A stretch of 64,000 nt of DNA from Paraburkholderia solitsugae (lineage in GTDB: Bacteria; Pseudomonadota; Gammaproteobacteria; Burkholderiales; Burkholderiaceae): contig NZ_WOEY01000101.1 in the NCBI RefSeq assembly GCF_013177695.1, forward strand, positions 98,844 to 162,843, in the 5' to 3' direction. Below are positions 17,603 through 25,582 of the stretch, piece by piece (the first letter of the stretch is position 1; every line of letters begins with the position of its first letter). The position numbers and the translations under genes were made by a program. The notes under the pieces are model-generated. The model was not told the origin of the DNA. It saw only the letters and a program-made list of their open reading frames with translations, and made no database searches.

Positions 17603-17776
17603 GGCCAAGAGCGGCCATCCAACTTCTGCACCTGAATCGTCGACAATTTAACCCGCTGCATGTGCGTCTATGCTCATATCGCTACAGATGGAAAGCTCTC
17701 GTCGCACACGGGAGTGGTAAATTATCCTGCGTTGGACTCCAAACACGAAAAATTAACAATTGTCGGAGCAACGGGG

Positions 17777-18793
17777 ATGAACCGGACATATGTACTGGTC
17801 GGAGTCGTATTGGCGTTCCTTGCCGGCGTCTGGACGGGGCATCATGGGGCGGCGGGACAGAAAACGGTGGCGACCCGCGAGCCGCAGTCGATGGCTGCCC
17901 TCCCGATCTGGAAAAATCCCCAATGCGTCCCTGCGAATAAGAAAGAATACGAGCGCTTTGAAATCGCTGCTTCGACTCTCGAACGTATTGCCCCGCATTC
18001 AGCTGACTGGCTATCCATCGGGGCCGAGCGCGCGCTCAGTCAAGACCTGTATCGCAGCACTCCCGGACAGTCAGTGGGTCCGAGGGTATGCAGCCCGCCA
18101 GAAATTTATGCTCGCGTTGCTTCTGCTTTTGCAGGGAATCCGATCAAGGGCAGATTTGATTTATACGAGATCGAACTTGCCTCGCATATGCAACTCCCGC
18201 CCGTTGAAGTTGTAGATGCCGTAGCACAAGTTGCTTTTGAGGCGCGGCCCGTGATTGACGACGATATTGCTGGGCAAGTCAACGGAGACATTCGGCCCAT
18301 CGCTAGAACTGTATTGGCGGGCTTTGGCCGCCAATCCGCCAAGTACGCGAGCATGGCCTTTGACCAGGTGTCCAGCGAAAACTCGCTCGGAACTGGCGCA
18401 GCACAAGTGGCGGCCGCTGGAGGACACCCCGAGGCGCTATCCCGGATAGAGTCTCTTATGAATCAACTGCTCGCTTCGGTACCCGACGATAAGCCCATTC
18501 CTTTGACGACCCGCGACCGACTGTACGAGCTAGCGTGGGCAATCTCCGTTTCAGGCGATTCCGCAAAGGATCATGTGGACCCGCTCATTAGACTCATGGG
18601 AAAGCAGGTGCAAAGTGGCGCACCACCTTTCGGCCTACTGAGTCTCCACCCGAAAAGAATGTGCGCAGTGCTGTTCAAGATCTACGGTGAAGACACGCAT
18701 GTGACAAGCAAGTTTCCGTACTGCACCGACGATTCCCCGTTGGAATCGTACCCTAGAGGGGCATTCGCGCTCGAATCGGTTAGCGGTCGGTGA
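17777..18793 (+). CDS. Membrane-anchored periplasmic protein of unknown function
   Basis: 338 residues from ATG 17777 (GGGG just upstream). An N-terminal signal anchor (YVLVGVVLAFLAGVWTG) is followed by a predicted all-helical periplasmic domain with several cysteines (QCVPANK, RVCSPPE, RMCAVLF, PYCTDD). The repeated helical segments (VVDAVAQVAFEARP, QVAAAGGHPEALSRIESLMNQLL) resemble armadillo/HEAT-type solenoids. Just past the stop, the +1 frame stays open to 18926 and reads like protein (EIDEAMARVLKLKRDILTYVSAAFAKRPDCEHLKSET), so the original C-terminus may have been longer and frameshifted. No family recognised. Confidence 0.65.
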   Translation: MNRTYVLVGVVLAFLAGVWTGHHGAAGQKTVATREPQSMAALPIWKNPQCVPANKKEYERFEIAASTLERIAPHSADWLSIGAERALSQDLYRSTPGQSVGPRVCSPPEIYARVASAFAGNPIKGRFDLYEIELASHMQLPPVEVVDAVAQVAFEARPVIDDDIAGQVNGDIRPIARTVLAGFGRQSAKYASMAFDQVSSENSLGTGAAQVAAAGGHPEALSRIESLMNQLLASVPDDKPIPLTTRDRLYELAWAISVSGDSAKDHVDPLIRLMGKQVQSGAPPFGLLSLHPKRMCAVLFKIYGEDTHVTSKFPYCTDDSPLESYPRGAFALESVSGR

Positions 18794-19092
18794 GCCAAGG
18801 CAAACCGCGCAAGAGATAGACGAAGCAATGGCGCGAGTTCTAAAGCTGAAGAGAGATATCCTAACTTACGTCTCTGCTGCGTTCGCCAAAAGGCCTGATT
18901 GCGAACACTTGAAAAGCGAGACTTAAGAGCCAACCCCGGGTTCAGCCAGTCTACCTATGAAATGGCGATCAACGACGGCTTCATGATTCTTCGTTGAGCA
19001 TCACGTCGCAGTCGAATCTTCACTGCGTTTCGACGAGAACAAAGCGGTTGCACACGACAGCTCGACTCGTGAGGGAAAGGGAGAAAAGAGAC

Positions 19093-19422
19093 ATGCGTCG
19101 CTGGATAGTCAGTTTGTTGAACTTCGCCCTGATGGTGGCCATTCCGATTGGTGGCTGGATCGGATATCTGGACTATGGGGAGAAGAGGCACTGGTTCGAC
19201 CGCGGCACGATGGGGCATGGACTAACAAACGAACCTGCACGCTCGCGGATTGTTGGGGGAGTCTTGCTAGCGCTTGCTCTCGTGGGTTTGCATCTCGCCA
19301 CACGACGCTGGTCATGGCCCGTAAAGTGCGTCTGCGCAATCTGTCTGGTGGGTTTTCTCTTTTGTACTTTTGTTTTTCTCGCTTTCGCCGAAATAATCGG
19401 TCATGGTCCTAGGATGCCGTAA
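19093..19422 (+). CDS. Small three-helix membrane protein, unknown function
   Basis: 109 residues; ATG 19093 after GGGAGAAAAGAG. Three hydrophobic segments: LLNFALMVAIPIGGWIGYL, IVGGVLLALALVGLHLA and VCAICLVGFLFCTFVFLAFAEII. Short basic loops suggest the N-terminus lies in the cytoplasm. It stands in a run of three unrelated membrane or exported orphans (17777-20180) directly downstream of cassette copy 1. No recognisable family. Confidence 0.6.
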   Translation: MRRWIVSLLNFALMVAIPIGGWIGYLDYGEKRHWFDRGTMGHGLTNEPARSRIVGGVLLALALVGLHLATRRWSWPVKCVCAICLVGFLFCTFVFLAFAEIIGHGPRMP

Positions 19423-19658
19423 ATAGGCGGCAGTCGGGGCTGGTGAACGATTGGCAAGTGACATGCACTTCCGCTGCTACGTCTTGAGTCGAGCCGAAAG
19501 CAGGCATCCAGAAGTCGTTGCCGAGCGGCACAGTTGGGTCGACCACAGCCGACCGCATCGGACCAAGTTCGGCCAGTTATGGTCAATCGACACAGCAGCG
19601 TGGATCGTTGACACCCATTAGCGAGCCCGGTGTCAAGTGAGCGAACAATTAAATCAAC

Positions 19659-20180
19659 ATGGGGAAAAAGCGCATGTTGTCAGAGGCCACCATTCCATGT
19701 TGGACCCGCGGCCGCGTGTGGCCCACTTTGGCATACTTGGCGGCAGTCATCGCGAGCAGCTTGAGGCTGTACAAATCTAGTCACGCGTCGGGGCCTTGGA
19801 TCATCGCATTGTTCGTGATACTTATCGGTGTTCCGATTTGCAGACTATCCCTGAAGAAGCAGTTTGTGTTTTCCCGCCAACCCAAGGCGGTACGACGCGA
19901 AGTCCGCTTTCTCGGAATACGGGTCAAAACTGAATCATTGGATCCTACTCCGTTCAGATGGGTTCGTTCGCGCATGGGTTCATTCGATCCACGAGACGCG
20001 ATCATTGAACTGGGGATGGAGCATTCCTACGATGCGCTAACTCTTCAAACAATAAAATATGCGATGAAGGAAACGCCGGAAGTGACTGCGACTCGCGGGC
20101 AAATCGCGGATGTACTTGGCGTCATTGACCGCGGTCACGAACATTTGCCGCCACGGCGGACCACAGAACGACCTCGTTAG
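19659..20180 (+). CDS. Two-helix membrane protein, unknown function
   Basis: 173 residues from ATG 19659 (GGGGA lies inside the start region; a weak site upstream). Two hydrophobic helices near the N-terminus (VWPTLAYLAAVIASSLRLY, WIIALFVILIGVPICRLSL) are followed by a soluble domain of about 110 residues (QPKAVRREVRFLGIRVKTESLD ... DALTLQTIKYAMKETPEVTATRGQIADVLGVI). The layout resembles PH-like domain membrane proteins, but I see no diagnostic motif. Confidence 0.55.
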   Translation: MGKKRMLSEATIPCWTRGRVWPTLAYLAAVIASSLRLYKSSHASGPWIIALFVILIGVPICRLSLKKQFVFSRQPKAVRREVRFLGIRVKTESLDPTPFRWVRSRMGSFDPRDAIIELGMEHSYDALTLQTIKYAMKETPEVTATRGQIADVLGVIDRGHEHLPPRRTTERPR

Positions 20181-20595
20181 GGCAGACAACCCAATCTGCG
20201 TACGCAGAACGCACGGTTTGACAGCACGACGGGCTGCTTTCGGTCTGGCTGGGTGTCTCTGTTGGGGCGCGTTCTGCCGACCGCCAGCTCGCGAATTTCA
20301 TGCTACTTATGCCACTTGCATGAGGCAGAGAGCGAGATTGTCGGCCACCCGTGGCATTCCACTCCACGCCCCACGGAGCCGAGTGACTATTTCTCGCGGC
20401 GGACGGGAGCTGTCCGGTCAGATTCTGGATCCGTGCTTTCGGCCATTCAACATCAGTGGTCCGATCGTTGACACTCGTCATTTTTATGGCACGGATAGCA
20501 TACCCAACCTATGATCGATCAGGGAAACTGCCACAGCCCAGCGACAGCGGGCTGTGGCGCAAGACATTCATCGTCGGACGGACAAGCGTTACGCG
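20181..20595. other. Intergenic region without recognisable gene
   Basis: About 415 bp. Open frames here have no ribosome binding site and read like noise on both strands. The stretches around 20215-20290 and 19480-19560 share a CTGCTTTCGG-type, intergenic-spacer look, but I could not align them convincingly. Confidence 0.4.
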
Positions 20596-22281
20596 TCAGA
20601 TGGATGGCGGTGTCTTGACGGGCAAGCCAGAGGTCGGATCGAGGTAGAGCTTGGTCTCCCGGTGCTCATCGTGGCGGCGGTTGAAATCGAACATACCCAT
20701 GATACTGCCCGCCTTCGCGTCGAACGAGCCGCCTCCGATCCGGTTGCCGTCAAGCCAATTGTCTTCGATGAAACGCACTACTGACGACTGATCAATCAGG
20801 GTATGGTCGATGTAGTTCTGTTTCGCCCATGGCGAAATCACAACAAACGGAATGCGGGTACCGGGACCGCACCGACCGTTCACAGGTTTGCCATTCAACC
20901 CGTCGGGTCCAGTGCCTGAGCCGCAAATTCCTGGGCCGGTCAACTGATCCGCGACCGAGTCGAACGAGGCGCTCGTCGGCAGTGCGTATGCGTCGTCGTA
21001 CCAGCCGTCGGAGTCATCCCATGCCACGATAACGGCCGTGTCACGCCAATCCGGTTGCTGTTGCAGGAAGTTGACGACCTTCGTAACGAACGCCTGCTCG
21101 TCAAGCGGATCCGAGTACCCGGCGTGACCGTCCTGATAGGCAGGCGCCTTCAGGAAGCTCACCGCAGGGAAATTACCAGTTTGAACAGCGCTATAGAAAT
21201 CGTCGATATCGTACTGGTGATTCGCGGGATCGACGGTCGAGCGATGTGCCCCGTAGGTATGCCCGATGGCCGACACCGAACTGGGGCGCAAATGCTGGGG
21301 GTTTGACGTCGACGCGTAGTACTGGAACCAGTTGTGGTGCGGAATGTAGTCGGCCGTGGCGGCGCCGACCACTTGCGACGTCGTGCTGCGTTTGCATCCT
21401 GTCGTTCCGTTGCTGTTCGTGGTCGACAGATTGAAGCCGCCCATGAAGCCGCCCCACGTAATGTTGCGCGCGTTGAGCAGGTCGCCGATATTCTTGCCGG
21501 TCATCTGCGCGGCATCGGTGGTGCTCGAACACAGGTCGAAGGCAGGATCGACGTCGTTGATCATCGTGAATCCGCCTTGGCCGTCGTTGACGTAATACGA
21601 GCCGGCCGTCGAGGGCTGCTTCGACGTCAAGACTACTTTCATGCCGTTGGTCTGTCCTGAGACGACTTCGAGCGCACCTGGCGTCGACGGACCATATGTC
21701 GATGTATAGGCGTTATCGCTCATCGCGAAGTTCTGCGCATAGTTCCAGAGCGCCGTGACCGTATTGCCGTCGTAGTAACCCATCACCTGGCCGGCCGTGC
21801 CGAACGCACCGGCGCCGCCTGTGGTGCCGTTGCCCGTGTATTTCGGAAAGAGGTCTGCCTTGCCGTTGTCGTATGCCTGCTGCTCAGCCGTGTACGCATG
21901 GTTCTGGTCGGCTGTGGCCGCCTGCGTGCGATCGAGACGGAACGGATTGGTCGCGCCCGCGCCATTGGCGGCGTTCGTATAGTTCGGGTTGGCCGTCAAC
22001 AACGTGCCCGATAAGCCGTTCACCTCTGGCGTGCCGGCTTGCGCTGCAAACGCAGGTTCTCCAGACGGATTTGCCGCATGCGGGTAGGTCGCGAAATAGT
22101 GATCGAACGATACGTTCTCCCCGTAGATCACTACCAGATGCTTGATGGGGGTGGCTGTATGGACTTCATCCCGCCGGGAGCCATGCTGGTCCCCGTCGTG
22201 GTCTTCGCTGGCGCTCCATGCAGCCGTCGTCGCAAGCGCGACAGCCGTGAGCGAGATAACGGTAATCCGACGCCAAAGCAT
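20596..22281 (-). CDS. AcpA/phospholipase C-type phosphoesterase
   Basis: 561 residues from ATG 22281, after GGGAG. Signal peptide ITVISLTAVALATTAAWSA, then an Asp/His-rich stretch (EDHDGDQHGSRRDEVH). The phosphoesterase (PF04185-type) core starts with HLVVIYGENVSFDHYFATYP, where relatives have the metal-binding GENRSFDHYFG. Later motifs are AVSFLKAPAYQDGHAGYSDPLDEQ and VIVAWDDSDGWYDD, carrying metal ligands. Expected role: periplasmic or secreted acid phosphatase acting on phosphomonoesters or phospholipid head groups. It stands alone, with a 13-bp inverted repeat about 130 bp upstream of its start. Confidence 0.85.
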   Translation of the reverse strand: MLWRRITVISLTAVALATTAAWSASEDHDGDQHGSRRDEVHTATPIKHLVVIYGENVSFDHYFATYPHAANPSGEPAFAAQAGTPEVNGLSGTLLTANPNYTNAANGAGATNPFRLDRTQAATADQNHAYTAEQQAYDNGKADLFPKYTGNGTTGGAGAFGTAGQVMGYYDGNTVTALWNYAQNFAMSDNAYTSTYGPSTPGALEVVSGQTNGMKVVLTSKQPSTAGSYYVNDGQGGFTMINDVDPAFDLCSSTTDAAQMTGKNIGDLLNARNITWGGFMGGFNLSTTNSNGTTGCKRSTTSQVVGAATADYIPHHNWFQYYASTSNPQHLRPSSVSAIGHTYGAHRSTVDPANHQYDIDDFYSAVQTGNFPAVSFLKAPAYQDGHAGYSDPLDEQAFVTKVVNFLQQQPDWRDTAVIVAWDDSDGWYDDAYALPTSASFDSVADQLTGPGICGSGTGPDGLNGKPVNGRCGPGTRIPFVVISPWAKQNYIDHTLIDQSSVVRFIEDNWLDGNRIGGGSFDAKAGSIMGMFDFNRRHDEHRETKLYLDPTSGLPVKTPPSI

Positions 22282-22410
22282 TGTGTGGCTCCCAGTAGTG
22301 TTACCCAAAGATAATCGCGGTGCCGGGATGGCTTATCTAACCTGCTTCACAACGCTGATCCGATCCGACAATCGAGAGCCGCGCGGTCGCGGTGGTTGCA
22401 GTACAGCAGG

Positions 22411-22448
22411 CGCCAATCATTCAATCACGCACGTATGAATGATTGGCG
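22411..22448. promoter_or_regulatory. Perfect 13-bp inverted repeat between two diverging transcription units
   Basis: CGCCAATCATTCA and TGAATGATTGGCG separated by 12 bases. It lies 130 bp upstream of the phosphoesterase start and 320 bp past the aroQ stop. It could be an operator or a terminator; no T run follows on either strand. Confidence 0.4.
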
Positions 22449-22721
22449 TCAGGAACCTTTCATGTTGTTTCGATTCGCGATCTGCTATCGGGGCGTCAAC
22501 TCGATCGTGGTTGGGAAGATCGGTTGAAGGAATGTTGGCAATGCCTGCCGTGTTTCAGGCAGAAATTGCAGCGAGAAGGGCCGCATGTACGCAATGTGAG
22601 TGCGACGCATCCCGCAGAACCCGGCCAATTTCGGCCACTCGCCAGAGCCATGCGAAGGTCACTTGAATGGCTGGTCCGCTCGGAATTCCGCCCGATGCCC
22701 GACAGCGCATGTCCGCCGAAG

Positions 22722-22742
22722 CGGGCTCCGTCGCGGAGCCCG
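22722..22742 (-). terminator. Hairpin downstream of aroQ
   Basis: CGGGCTCCG-tcg-CGGAGCCCG, a perfect 9-bp GC-rich stem 27 bp after the aroQ stop codon. No T run follows in the direction of transcription, so its strength as an intrinsic terminator is uncertain. Confidence 0.5.
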
Positions 22743-22768
22743 TGTGCTTCATCAATTGAGGGGCAGCC

Positions 22769-23215
22769 TCAAGTCTGGTTGCCCCACAGATTGTCGATCG
22801 CGCGGATCGCTAGCAAATATCCGTTCGCGCCAGCTCCGCAGATCACCGCAGTGGCCGCCACCGAGATCGTCGAGTGACGATATTCTTCGGAACGCCGGTG
22901 AATGTTGGTGATATGCAATTCCACTACCGGCCGGCGGATGAGCTTGACTGCGTCGAGCACCGGAATCCGACCGAACGAAAAGCCGGCCGGATTGATGATC
23001 AGCGCCGCGTCTTGCAGGAACGCTTCCTGAATCCAGTCGATCAGCTCGCTTTCGCTGTTGGTCTGACGGAATACGCAGTCGAACTTGAGCGCGTCGGCCA
23101 GCGTCAGGCAGTTCTCTTCGATGTCCTTGAGCGTGGTGGTGCCGTAAATGTGAGGCTCCCTTGCGCCCAGCATGTTCAGATTGGAGCCATTGAGGATGTA
23201 GAGTTTGCGAGTCAT
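22769..23215 (-). CDS. aroQ: Type II 3-dehydroquinate dehydratase
   Basis: Converts 3-dehydroquinate to 3-dehydroshikimate; a cytoplasmic dodecamer in the family. 148 residues, normal length. Family motifs: LNGSNLNMLGAREPHIYG (LNGPNLNxLGxREPxIYG), the RQTNSESELIDWIQEA segment, IINPAGFSF and ELHITNIHRRSEEYRHS with the catalytic His. The catalytic tyrosine is in IYGTTTL. It starts 4 bp after the stop of an MHS-type MFS transporter, so transporter and dehydratase form an operon. This points to uptake and catabolism of quinate/shikimate-type compounds rather than the biosynthetic housekeeping copy. Confidence 0.93.
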   Translation of the reverse strand: MTRKLYILNGSNLNMLGAREPHIYGTTTLKDIEENCLTLADALKFDCVFRQTNSESELIDWIQEAFLQDAALIINPAGFSFGRIPVLDAVKLIRRPVVELHITNIHRRSEEYRHSTISVAATAVICGAGANGYLLAIRAIDNLWGNQT

Positions 23216-23219
23216 GGTT

Positions 23220-24563
23220 TCAATGTGTAGAAGAGCGTTCCAGAGACGTGCCTTTGGTTTCCCGGGATATTGCGATCATCAGGAAGGAGATCAGGTTCAG
23301 CGAGCCGCAAACCGCTACGATGGCCCACGGGGAACCGTTAAAGGCATTGAGCAGCGCCACGGCGACGATCGGCATCGGGCCGCCGGTGAGCAGGTTGGCT
23401 CCTGAGTACGACAGTGCGGACCCCGTGTAGCGCGCCTCGGTCGGAAAGGACTCAGCGAACCAGACCGGCTGGATACCACTCTGGAACTGTGTGAAGCCGA
23501 GGAACGCGCCCATCACGGCCATCGTCATGGCGATTGAGTTCTGGTTGAGAATCGGGAAGTAGATCAGGCAGCAGATCAGCGTGCAGAACGAGCCGATCAT
23601 CAGCGCACGTTTGCGTCCGATCCGATCGCTCAGATAGCCGCCCGCCAGCGCCCCCACGATGGCACAGACATTCGCAACCATTAGCAGCATGAAACCGGTC
23701 TGCTTTGGTACGCCGAGGTGTTTCGTCAGGTAGCTGAGCGAGAAAACCACGATTAGATAAAACAGCGCGGCCGGGCCACAGAAGAACAGCGTCAGGCGAA
23801 GCGCGGTGCGCCAGTGATATTTGAAGACGGTGCCGAGTGGATTTGCGGCACGCGTGGGAGCGCCAGTCTGCTTGAGCGCCTCGAAGGCCGGTGTCTCGCT
23901 AACCTTCCTGCGGATGTAGATGCCCAGCAGCACCAGGACAAAGCTTGCGAGGAACGGGACTCGCCATCCCCAGGAATCGAAGTCGTCCGACGAAAGCACC
24001 GCGGCCAGCGTAAAGAGCGAGAAATTGGCGAGAATCTGGCTGAGTGGCGAGCAAATGCCAAGCAGGCCCGAATACCAACCACGTCGGTTAGCAGACGCAT
24101 GCTCCACCGCCATCAGTTGCGCGCCCGTCGATTCGCCGCCAAGCGCGAAACCCTGAATGATGCGCAGCGACACCAGCAACGTCGGCGCGAGGATGCCAAC
24201 CTGGTGGTAAGTGGGCAGCAACCCCATCAGGAACGATGACGCGCCCATCACCGACACGGTGATAAGCATCAGTTTGCGGCGTCCCCAACGGTCACCGAGC
24301 ATCCCGCAGATCACCGCGCCGATCGGGCGTGCGGCCAGCCCTGCCCAGAAACTAGCGAGCGACGCGAGCAGCGAGGCGGTCGGGTCCAGCGACGGGAAAA
24401 ACAGCTTTGGAAAGATCGTGGCCGCGACCACGCCATACAATGCGAAGTCGAACCATTCGAGCGCTGTACCGACGGTTGCGCCTGCCACCGCCCGGCGCGC
24501 CATCAAGTGAGCCTGCGCGGACTGTTCTTCCGCGGCAAGGTCTGAATCAGCAAAAAATGACAT
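23220..24563 (-). CDS. MFS transporter, metabolite:H+ symporter family (shikimate-like)
   Basis: 447 residues; ATG 24563 follows AGGAGA. 12 predicted helices. MHS-family hallmarks: GTALEWFDFALYG near the N-terminus, ARPIGAVICGMLGDRWGRRKLM (loop 2-3 signature), RIIQGFALGGESTGAQLMAVEHA and the second GD-like signature LSDRIGRKRAL. The family imports organic acids (shikimate, alpha-ketoglutarate, dicarboxylates) with protons. The downstream aroQ makes shikimate/quinate or a related hydroaromatic acid a sensible guess. The promoter faces an IclR gene across 128 bp containing two operator-like repeats. Confidence 0.88.
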   Translation of the reverse strand: MSFFADSDLAAEEQSAQAHLMARRAVAGATVGTALEWFDFALYGVVAATIFPKLFFPSLDPTASLLASLASFWAGLAARPIGAVICGMLGDRWGRRKLMLITVSVMGASSFLMGLLPTYHQVGILAPTLLVSLRIIQGFALGGESTGAQLMAVEHASANRRGWYSGLLGICSPLSQILANFSLFTLAAVLSSDDFDSWGWRVPFLASFVLVLLGIYIRRKVSETPAFEALKQTGAPTRAANPLGTVFKYHWRTALRLTLFFCGPAALFYLIVVFSLSYLTKHLGVPKQTGFMLLMVANVCAIVGALAGGYLSDRIGRKRALMIGSFCTLICCLIYFPILNQNSIAMTMAVMGAFLGFTQFQSGIQPVWFAESFPTEARYTGSALSYSGANLLTGGPMPIVAVALLNAFNGSPWAIVAVCGSLNLISFLMIAISRETKGTSLERSSTH

Positions 24564-24646
24564 GTTGTCTCCTGAATTCCCGATATGTTGAAACGTTCGT
24601 TTCTGGCGACGAACAAGTGCTATTGTTTGCGCTGCAAAGACGGGGC

Positions 24647-24680
24647 GTTCCGTACCGGAACTGCATTTCACATTGCGGAA
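24647..24680. promoter_or_regulatory. IclR-type operator candidates in the divergent promoter
   Basis: GTTCCG-tac-CGGAAC (24647-24661) is a perfect 6+3+6 inverted repeat. It overlaps into TTTCACATTGCGGAA (24666-24680), which matches the IclR-family pattern of a TTTCAxATTGxGxAA dyad. They lie just upstream of the IclR start and about 85 bp from the transporter start, fitting control of both directions. Confidence 0.55.
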
Positions 24681-24691
24681 GTCGGCGGGAA

Positions 24692-25477
24692 ATGTCGCTC
24701 AAAAACGGTCTGAGAATTCTCGATTTGCTGGCGTCGCAAGGCGAAGGCGTAGGCCTCGTTGCCATTGCCGACGCCTTGTCCCTGCCGCGCAGCACGTGTC
24801 ACCGCCTGCTCGCCGAACTCGTTGAAGGCGGGTATGTCAGGCAGCTGGTCGATCACAGCCGGTACATCCTGACAATGCGCATGACGTCGAACGGACTCGA
24901 ATTCCTGAGCCTGACGGGGATCGCAGATATCGCCCAGCCGATCATCGAACGCGTCGCCGCGCAGAGCGGTGAACTGGCGCGGCTGTCGCTGGTGGACGGC
25001 GAAGCAATTATCTGGGTGGGTAAGGCGGACGGGCATCGCATCGGCTTCCGCTACGATCCCGACATGGGCCAGGCTGCGCGACTTTCATGCACGTCGACCG
25101 GACACGCGTGGCTCATGACGATGACCGACGAACAGGCGATCGCACTGGTTTTGAAGCAGGGCTTCGGACCGCCGAATGAGTTCGGACCCAATGCGCCGAC
25201 GACACTCAAAGCGCTGCTGGGATTCCTGCACGCCGCTCGCGTACGTGGTTACGCGATGATTGACGAGGTGTTTGCCCCGCGCATGTCCGCGGTGGCGGTG
25301 CCCGTGGTAAGTGGTTCGCGCTGCGTCGGCGTTATCAGTTTGGCCGGCCCGCGGGTGCGGCTGACTGCCGAGAAGATTCACGAGTACTCGGTATTGCTGC
25401 GCGAGGCGGCGAATGAGCTGGCTCAGTTGAGCAATATGGCGGGATTCCCCAGTCGGCCACCACTCGGCAAGGGATGA
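24692..25477 (+). CDS. IclR-family transcriptional regulator
   Basis: 261 residues from ATG 24692 (weak GGCGGGAA site). Winged HTH: NGLRILDLLASQGEGVGLVAIADALSLPRSTCHRLLAELVEGGYVRQL. The IclR effector domain (GAF-like) runs from about residue 75, with LSLVDGEAIIWVGKADG, RLSCTSTGHAWL and GYAMIDEVFAPRMSAVAVPV. Such proteins respond to aromatic or hydroaromatic acids and typically control a divergent catabolic operon, here the MFS transporter and aroQ. A longer upstream reading frame exists but overlaps the transporter gene and lacks family features. Confidence 0.9.
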   Translation: MSLKNGLRILDLLASQGEGVGLVAIADALSLPRSTCHRLLAELVEGGYVRQLVDHSRYILTMRMTSNGLEFLSLTGIADIAQPIIERVAAQSGELARLSLVDGEAIIWVGKADGHRIGFRYDPDMGQAARLSCTSTGHAWLMTMTDEQAIALVLKQGFGPPNEFGPNAPTTLKALLGFLHAARVRGYAMIDEVFAPRMSAVAVPVVSGSRCVGVISLAGPRVRLTAEKIHEYSVLLREAANELAQLSNMAGFPSRPPLGKG

Positions 25478-25582
25478 GGAGGGACCGGACTCACGCCCTC
25501 CGAGCGGCGGACGAGGTGGAAAACAGGTGCGAGAATCGGGGTTCAAGGGTGGATTTCCACGCCGGTATCAAGGAAATACGAA

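Larger units (their letters stand above)
16559..17647 (+). repeat. Duplicated cassette, copy 1 (interrupted by a MITE)
   Basis: Directly repeated at 63001-63927. The homologous unit holds a promoter with an internal palindrome, a structured RNA region, a 155-residue gene and a strong hairpin. Copy 1 differs by a 159-bp inserted element plus a 4-bp target duplication at 17444-17606; without it the two copies are nearly the same length. Homology begins at TCCTATT and stops at CGACAAT in both. No terminal inverted repeats bound the unit, so it does not look like an IS. Confidence 0.9.
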
